DNA of 64,000 bases from Lumbricus rubellus. Lineage: Eukaryota > Annelida > Clitellata > Crassiclitellata > Lumbricidae. The stretch spans positions 27,575,424 to 27,639,423 of the forward strand of contig OX243816.1 in NCBI GenBank assembly GCA_945859605.1, in the 5' to 3' direction. The notes below the pieces were generated by a model. The model had not been told where the DNA came from. It searched no databases and saw nothing but the letters and a program-made list of their open reading frames with translations. Made by a program: the position numbers and the translations under genes. Shown one piece after another: positions 59,601 through 64,000 of the stretch (the first letter of the stretch is position 1; each line of letters starts with the position of its first letter).

Positions 59601-62600
59601 TGTACACAGAAGGACAATGATGAATCTTGAACAACTCATGAGCCCTGGACAAGATGCAGAACAGAATGGAGTGAAGACGGCTGGTCTTGACGGTCGCTAG
59701 AGTTCCTCGAACTGATGGCACAAGGTGATAAGGTGATGACTGATGAGGCAATGTGCTGAATAGCGATTGGACAAGTTAAAAAAATCCTAATGGTTGGAGA
59801 GAAATGTCATGCGGTCAGACATTTCAACTACAAGTAAGATGCGTGTGCAATATGCAAAAAAAGATTCTCCAGCTGTTGGACGATATCAAAATAATGGAGC
59901 TGACTGAGCTGTTGCAGTGCGAACAGTTTCTGACAAATTGGCACTTCCTATAGCAGTCGAGTCAGGGATTATTCTACATGCAAAGGGGTTAAGCATTTAA
60001 AATCGCAACTGGTTCGGATGATATGTGACCAGCTGGCGTCAAAAATTGCATTGAATCCAGGGACAGACCTGGCTGCCTGCCAACGCTGGGAATAGACCTG
60101 CAAGACCTTGCTGATGATGGGAAGCGCTTGAGTAGTGGAGCGTGACTGCAGAACACAACAGAGAACTGTGTTTCTATTTCAAGCCAGCAGTGTTGACATT
60201 CAATGACCTGCAAGTGCATTTTTGGTCTCACACTTCTGTACAAAGATGTGCGCATGTAGTTTATTATGCAGTGTCCACTGTCCATCCAACTGAATCAGTA
60301 TGCAATACAAAATATATACAGAGATGACACGAGAGATATCTTCTGGCTATTTAAGTACACCTCTTTCAAATTATTGAATTGCCATGTTTACTGTTGTTAT
60401 TTTTTACTTGGAGCTGCTTGACAAGTTGCAAGATACACAGAGGACCGATAGTTTATGCATGTACGTTTATAATCTGATGAAAACTGTTGATTGTGGTTGT
60501 GTGTCAGTTACGTCATTGGCACTCATTGCACATTTATATAGCGCTTTCTTTGAGAGAACTAGACACACCCACAAATGAAATGGTCTTAAGTCACTAGTGA
60601 AATAGAAGCTGAGAAAAGGCAGGCAGCTCATGCCGTGGCAGTGTCATGGCAGTCTGTTTGAGAGTGGAAGGAGGTCGTCAATCTGTGGATCTGTTTATAA
60701 ATGTATGAATGGGGTGTGGTGCAAAGTCACTGTGCAAACAGAGACGATGCATGCAGATCAGTTCTGGAACTGGTTCACGGTAGGTATTCGTGTTTGTCAC
60801 GCACGACGGCCGAGGACCCATTCTGAGACACAAACCATGAATGGTGTATGTTTATACTTGTACGCCTCGACGGTATTTTTAGGAATTTCTCCAACACGCT
60901 GAACATTGTTTGTAGATAATAATGGGTTTTGGCTATTGTTCAGTCTGCATGTCATCGTATCTGTTCTTCTTGTAGACGCGCTCATCTCCGACATTGCCTG
61001 GAGTCGCTAAAAAAGGTCGTTCCGTTGAGTTCAGAGAACACGAGACACACGACACTCGGCCTTCTCATTGACGCACAGATGCTGATCAAGGCAAGCGTCA
61101 CACTATCACACTGCCACTGACAAGTTGATAAGTTGATAAGCTGTTGCTCCTCCTGTTTCACAGCAGTGCTGAACAAATGCAGACTTTGGATGTGACAAAA
61201 CATACGTGTGCATACTCAAACACGCGACACACACAAGTAAACACACACGAGGTAGCGTAATGTAACGTAGTTGGAGTTCAGTTGTTTCTGACATTGTCTT
61301 TTGTTTATGTTGACCGTCTTACTAGGCATTGTTGGTTACCTGAGGTTAAGTGGTACTTGGGAGAGGCAGTAATGTGTATCAGGAAGGCATTGATGTGTTA
61401 TTGAAAGCTGCCTAGATGTTTATTTAGCAGCAATTCCAGGAACTGCTCTACTTCAATCTGATTTGACAGAACTTGGATAAAGACAGGCAGCACTGCTGCA
61501 CTCAGACACAATTGTCTGCTGTTGTACATGGCCTGTGTGTGTGTGCACCCAGCCAACATTTGGGTCCCAGTAAGACAGAAATCGGTGTTTAAAAGTTTTC
61601 ATGTAATTGCGTGGACTGTGCTGTGTTTATGAGGTGTCGTTAGCTTTTGCTAAGTACCTCTTAAGTCAAATTCTTTATTGAAATGTGTAACATACATGTG
61701 ATTTTTTTCAAATTTTTATACATGTATTGTGTCTGTGTGGGCTGATTCTACAGGTGAATGTAATTATATTATTAGTGCTGTGACACCATCAATTTGGCTT
61801 TTTTTACAACTTTCAAATTTTTTATCTTGTGTGGCAGCATTTCTTATTGTTTCCTATTTGAACATTTTCTCTGTTGCTTCAATGGCTGTTACATCTATGG
61901 CCTACCTTCACTACCATACACTATGCTAGACTTGCCTTGTCATAATTATGATACCTACCTATCACTTTACATTTGCTCGGCCATACTTACCTGTACGTTG
62001 TTGTGTTTTGCTGCAGAATCTGGAGCTGCATGAGAAGGAGCAGAGGGGGATGAGGGAGCAGTTGAAACAGGAGCAGAAGTATTTGCGTTGGCGCCTGGAG
62101 CAACGGTCCAGCGGGGAGTACCGCTGTCGGCCGGTCCATTCGTTGAGCGAATGCAGCACCACTTCCTCTTCGTCCTCCAATTCAACTTCGTCGGAACCAG
62201 GTGAGCAGCCACTCGCATCTATACTTGGTAATGAGCATCGAGCATTGGAGATATATGAAAAACAGTTTGGCTTACTTTTTATTGAATCTGTCAGAAAATT
62301 CCTTGTAAACTGAAATTTTGGCATATGAAGTTTAAATATTCATATCTTTTTATGCGTTCAACTTTATCTCATGAAATTTTGGAATCATGAATATTCTTGG
62401 TCCAATTCTCTAAATATTTGGAAAATTTTAGCATGATGTCAGCCATTAGAGATATATGAAAAACAATTTGGCTTACTTTTTTAAAATCACGGTGTAGGGT
62501 ATTCAGTGTATCTGTAGGCTATACAGGGTAAAAATTGGAAAAATCTCCCTTTTTTAACCGGCATTATTCAGCGATTTGTTTGGTAAATTTTTTTCCAATC

Positions 62601-63159
62601 TTTTGAATTTGATTGCCATAGATGTCAAAACTATTTTTAGGTGTTAGACCTATAATTGGCGGAGTCTGGGTTTATATAAGTGTCGATAATAAGCAAATTG
62701 TATATCGTTGTCATTAAATATTTTTATCTGCTTCAGAAGGTTTCGTTGAACGTATATACTCTGCTTGTGATGACTTGACTACAAGTGTCAGTCCGAAGCC
62801 TGGATGAAGGCGGAGGGTGCTGTTTTAAAACTAAGATTTATTAGTTTTATTAACTAAAACTAAAACTTGCAAAATGACTAAAACTAAAACTTGAGGCACA
62901 ATTAAATCAACACTGCTATCAACAGTTTGTGGTCGTGTTATCTGATCGAGTGATAATTTTGTGGTGTATTATCTTATCTATGATCTTGATCATCTTCGTC
63001 ATCTTTGTTTTATCTTTGTTTGCAGATGAGGTTGACGTCATCAGCTATGGCAGCAGTAGTCTCAGCGATACAGAAGACCAGAGTAGTTGCTCTGCAGACA
63101 TAATAAGTGGTGCCCTTGTTACTACCATATCTCCGCCATTTAACCGGATGGTGCTATAG
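46008..63159 (+). CDS. mxd: Mxd (Mad/Mxi1) family bHLH-zipper transcriptional repressor, six coding exons
   Basis: Joining 46008-46062, 46218-46308, 54878-54907, 60976-61090, 62017-62200 and 63026-63159 gives 609 nt: 202 codons plus TAG, with all phases consistent. In order: the Sin3-interaction helix ([18 protein letters not shown], then EAEHGY); a basic linker ([10 protein letters not shown]); the E-box-contacting basic region (HNELEKNRR, with the His-Glu-Arg triad); helix 1 ([15 protein letters not shown]), loop, helix 2 ([14 protein letters not shown]); a zipper ([20 protein letters not shown], then KYLRWRLEQ); and an acidic Ser-rich tail. By family knowledge it pairs with MAX in the nucleus, binds CACGTG and recruits SIN3/HDAC to oppose MYC. 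The length suits the family (roughly 205-230 in vertebrates). An in-frame ATG at 45915 could add 31 residues, but the ATG at 46008 has A at -3 and matches family N termini. Exact paralogue (Mxd1, Mxi1, Mxd3 or Mxd4) not assigned. Confidence 0.95.
46218..46308 (+). CDS. mxd: Mxd exon 2
   Basis: Acceptor TTTTACAG, donor CCAG|GTACGG. Encodes [20 protein letters not shown] and a basic [11 protein letters not shown] stretch, probably nuclear-localising. A purine-rich GGGGGGAGGGGGCCGGGGGG stretch follows the donor within 60-80 bp. Confidence 0.92.
47215..47320 (+). repeat. tRNA-derived SINE in Mxd intron 2
   Basis: Contains an A-box-like TAGCCTAGTGGTTAGCATGC and a B-box-like AGGTTTCAACTCC, about 35 bp apart as in a tRNA head. 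A GACTGCCTTTTGGGGGCAGC-containing body follows to about 47430. Confidence 0.6.
47868..48085 (-). repeat. tRNA-derived SINE, nearly complete copy
   Basis: On the minus strand it begins with a tRNA-like head (GGCGGTGTAGTGGTGGGTTC as A-box region, GGTTCGAATCCACC as B-box). It continues through a body containing GCAAGTCCTTCAC and ends with CGCAAATGCGAGAAATAAAT. The shared body links it to 41945-42115. Confidence 0.78.
48375..48540 (-). repeat. tRNA-derived SINE fragment
   Basis: The minus strand shows TGGTTAGAGTG and GGGTTCGAACCTCG in A-box/B-box arrangement, from 48540 leftward. Confidence 0.6.
48541..53247 (+). other. Mxd intron 2 interior, no gene seen
   Basis: T- and G-rich on the plus strand, with no credible second gene on either strand. 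Short ORFs around 50030-50270 and 51340-52000 show no domain. A SINE tail fragment lies at 51575-51640. Confidence 0.5.
51575..51640 (+). repeat. SINE tail fragment
   Basis: TGCCTCTGAGTAGATATATTGAAAGGGCGC-type segment (quoted in part: GAAAGGGCGCTAGATATAAA), related to 13016-13075 and 42862-42920. Confidence 0.5.
53248..53787 (+). repeat. 61-bp tandem repeat, about nine copies, in Mxd intron 2
   Basis: A 61-bp unit starting CCCATCCATGAACATGCTAT recurs at 53248, 53309, 53370 and onward. Two units lack four bases (GCTAATAGTGG in place of GCTATATTTAGTGG), and units differ mainly by ACCTTT or ACATTT near the end. Confidence 0.95.
54596..54790 (+). repeat. Three-copy tandem repeat, about 63 bp
   Basis: Units containing ATGTCTCTTACTCTAGGTGT and GTAGATTTTAGGATTTTGAA, ending about 90 bp before Mxd exon 3. 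Confidence 0.88.
54878..54907 (+). CDS. mxd: Mxd exon 3 (30-bp micro-exon, start of basic region)
   Basis: Acceptor GTGTTGCAG, donor AATCG|GTGAGT. Encodes [10 protein letters not shown] with phase 2 on both sides, supplying His and Glu of the E-box-reading triad. Confidence 0.93.
55255..55330 (+). repeat. Short tandem repeat GCTATGAAATGTTCTT, about five copies
   Basis: 16-bp units with small differences, in Mxd intron 3. Confidence 0.88.
55875..56165. repeat. Purine-rich GAGGAG/GAGACAGA region
   Basis: Interrupted GAGGAGGGAG and AGACAGACAGA sequence in Mxd intron 3. Opposite-strand Ser/Leu ORFs are artefacts. Confidence 0.85.
56460..56700. repeat. AT-rich region with (TA)n
   Basis: TATA/TATG-rich from 56460, with a pure (TA)n of about 18 units at 56656-56694. 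Confidence 0.9.
57150..57262. repeat. (TG)n/(CG) mixed microsatellite
   Basis: TGTGTGCG-type alternating purine-pyrimidine sequence, prone to Z-DNA. Confidence 0.85.
59063..59145. repeat. 83-bp near-perfect palindrome
   Basis: Two 41-nt arms (59063-59103 and 59105-59145) are exact reverse complements with a single A (59104) between them. Pairing stops abruptly outside the arms. Confidence 0.92.
59350..59725 (+). pseudogene. 3' fragment of a non-LTR reverse transcriptase (LINE)
   Basis: Broken plus-strand frames resemble the extreme C-terminal part of non-LTR retrotransposon reverse transcriptases: an [15 protein letters not shown] stretch, then [20 protein letters not shown], then [17 protein letters not shown]. 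The spacing matches the usual LxxxGHVxR and GRPxxRWxD motifs. Frameshifts and stops are present. It lies in Mxd intron 3 and is 5'-truncated, as is typical. Confidence 0.75.
60976..61090 (+). CDS. mxd: Mxd exon 4 (helix-loop-helix)
   Basis: Acceptor CTTCTTGTAG. Encodes [20 protein letters not shown] followed by [18 protein letters not shown]. Ends in phase 0 at AAG followed by GCAAGC, a GC donor. The continuing frame would give only ASVTLSHCH and a stop. Confidence 0.94.
62017..62200 (+). CDS. mxd: Mxd exon 5 (leucine zipper)
   Basis: Acceptor TTTGCTGCAG, donor CCAG|GTGAGC. Encodes the zipper, including [10 protein letters not shown] (Mxi1-type proteins have a similar FLKWRLEQ), and then a Ser-rich stretch. 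Confidence 0.95.
62235..62494. mobile_element. Solo end of the 31359-32548 mariner family
   Basis: Begins about 35 bp after the exon 5 donor and ends GGCTTACTTTTTTAAAATCA then CGGTG, followed by TA. It matches the right end of 31359-32548 through ATTCATATCTTTTTAT and GAAATTTTGGAATCAT segments, and contains both outer and inner end copies. There is no left end, so it is a truncated insertion. Confidence 0.82.
63026..63159 (+). CDS. mxd: Mxd exon 6 (C-terminal tail)
   Basis: Acceptor TTTGTTTGCAG. Continues [20 protein letters not shown] and ends FNRMVL then TAG. The acidic-Ser composition corresponds to the EEIDVDVES region of vertebrate Mxd proteins, with a shorter tail. Confidence 0.9.
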
Positions 63160-64000
63160 TCTTGGCGTGACGGGATCGCCGCTGGAGGTAATGATCCGCC
63201 TGACGCTTCTGGAGCTATATAAATTGTCGTTTGGAGGGCTGGTCATTTGCCTGCAAAGTATTTTAGTACTTGATTTGAAAATAACCGACATTGTTCGATC
63301 GACGACGGCTGCAAATTATTTCGGTGAACGCTACAGTTTTCGACAGTAGCGATTTAGGCAACGACTTCTCGGCTAGGTAGGACTTGCGATAATTGTAGTT
63401 TTTTCCATTTATTTCATTGAAATTAGTGGTTCCTTTTTAAAGTTGTTGACAGTTTAGTGATTGATTAAAGTCCAGGTAAACAGTAGTGACACCGATTGTA
63501 GTTGAAAATCGGTGAATTGTGTTTAACGCTTTGTTGAATTTACTTGCATGTTTCCTTGTTCTGTTACGTTGCTGTCTTGCGTCGTCGGTGTTAACATTTC
63601 TAATAATGTCCGTGTGATGCACAGCATTATATACTGGCATCAACCTTGTGTTAGTGGACTTTTGTGATTACAAAGCTATTTATGTGGCTTTTTGATGTTT
63701 TCTTGTAATTTGGTCATCAATCTTTAGTACATCAAGTTTGTGTCGTTATTATGCCAGGTTATGTCGTGTGTATTGCATCTTTGCTGCGTCGTTATTAGTT
63801 TGAATGTCATGCAACTGATTTAGCATAATTTCCTAAATTGTGTTATTGCAGCACTTGCTGTATGGCAATGTTGCATGGAGGATGATGCTGCTTTGTGAAT
63901 ATGCTGCCATCTTTTGATCAGTTTATCCCAGAGTTGTTTTGCGGAAACTGATTAATTAGCTACATTCGTGGCATTATGTCCTTGTGTGACAGGGACGTCT
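63160..64000 (+). other. Mxd 3' UTR and downstream
   Basis: T/G-rich sequence with no AATAAA that I could find. An ATTAAA lies at about 63463, so the polyadenylation site is uncertain and may be outside the window. Confidence 0.45.

Overview
This is animal genomic DNA, not prokaryotic. It shows spliced genes with conserved intron positions, Helitron, hAT and Tc1/mariner elements, tRNA-derived SINEs, many microsatellites and one fixed-size 200-base assembly gap. The gene content (an Mxd/Mad-type bHLH-zipper repressor, a calmodulin-type EF-hand gene, a GT31 glycosyltransferase) indicates a bilaterian animal. The density of young DNA transposons and the abundance of the palindrome TAGGCCTA suggest a marine invertebrate, possibly a non-vertebrate deuterostome, but that placement is a guess.

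Layout. 1-16 kb holds no gene I can support. It carries a long-TIR mariner-like element (951-1903), two nearly identical Helitrons (3907-5701 and 9822-11610) on either side of a 1.6-kb pyrimidine minisatellite (7440-9062), tetranucleotide arrays, and a small hAT-like MITE (12610-12835). 16.3-17.4 kb (minus) is an intronless beta-1,3-glycosyltransferase gene. 22.7-30.3 kb (minus) holds two phase-compatible exons of an unrecognised coiled-coil protein. Their intron contains a complete 877-bp hAT element that encodes only a BED zinc finger, a 19-bp minisatellite and a mariner-like element. 31.4-32.5 kb is a decayed mariner-like element with a recognisable transposase fragment.

33.9-37.8 kb (minus) is a six-exon calmodulin-like gene whose exons join into a 152-residue protein with four EF-hand loops, the second lacking its first ligand. 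The beginning of its last intron is a tandem array of about ten copies of a CAG|GTA junction. 38-45 kb is gene-free and rich in microsatellites. It holds three hAT-like MITEs with perfect 8-bp target duplications, one of which contains a further insertion with a 24-bp perfect hairpin.

45.5-63.2 kb (plus) is one gene of six coding exons. I could reconstruct all of it as a 202-residue Mxd (Mad/Mxi1) protein: Sin3-interaction helix, basic-HLH, leucine zipper and acidic-serine tail. It has a 30-bp micro-exon, a GC-AG intron, a promoter region with five same-strand CCAAT boxes and a CACGTG E-box, and introns holding SINEs, a 61-bp tandem array, an 83-bp near-perfect palindrome, a LINE 3' fragment and a solo mariner end.

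The genes do not form a pathway or operon; they are independent eukaryotic loci. Exon coordinates were derived by reading splice sites and phases by hand.
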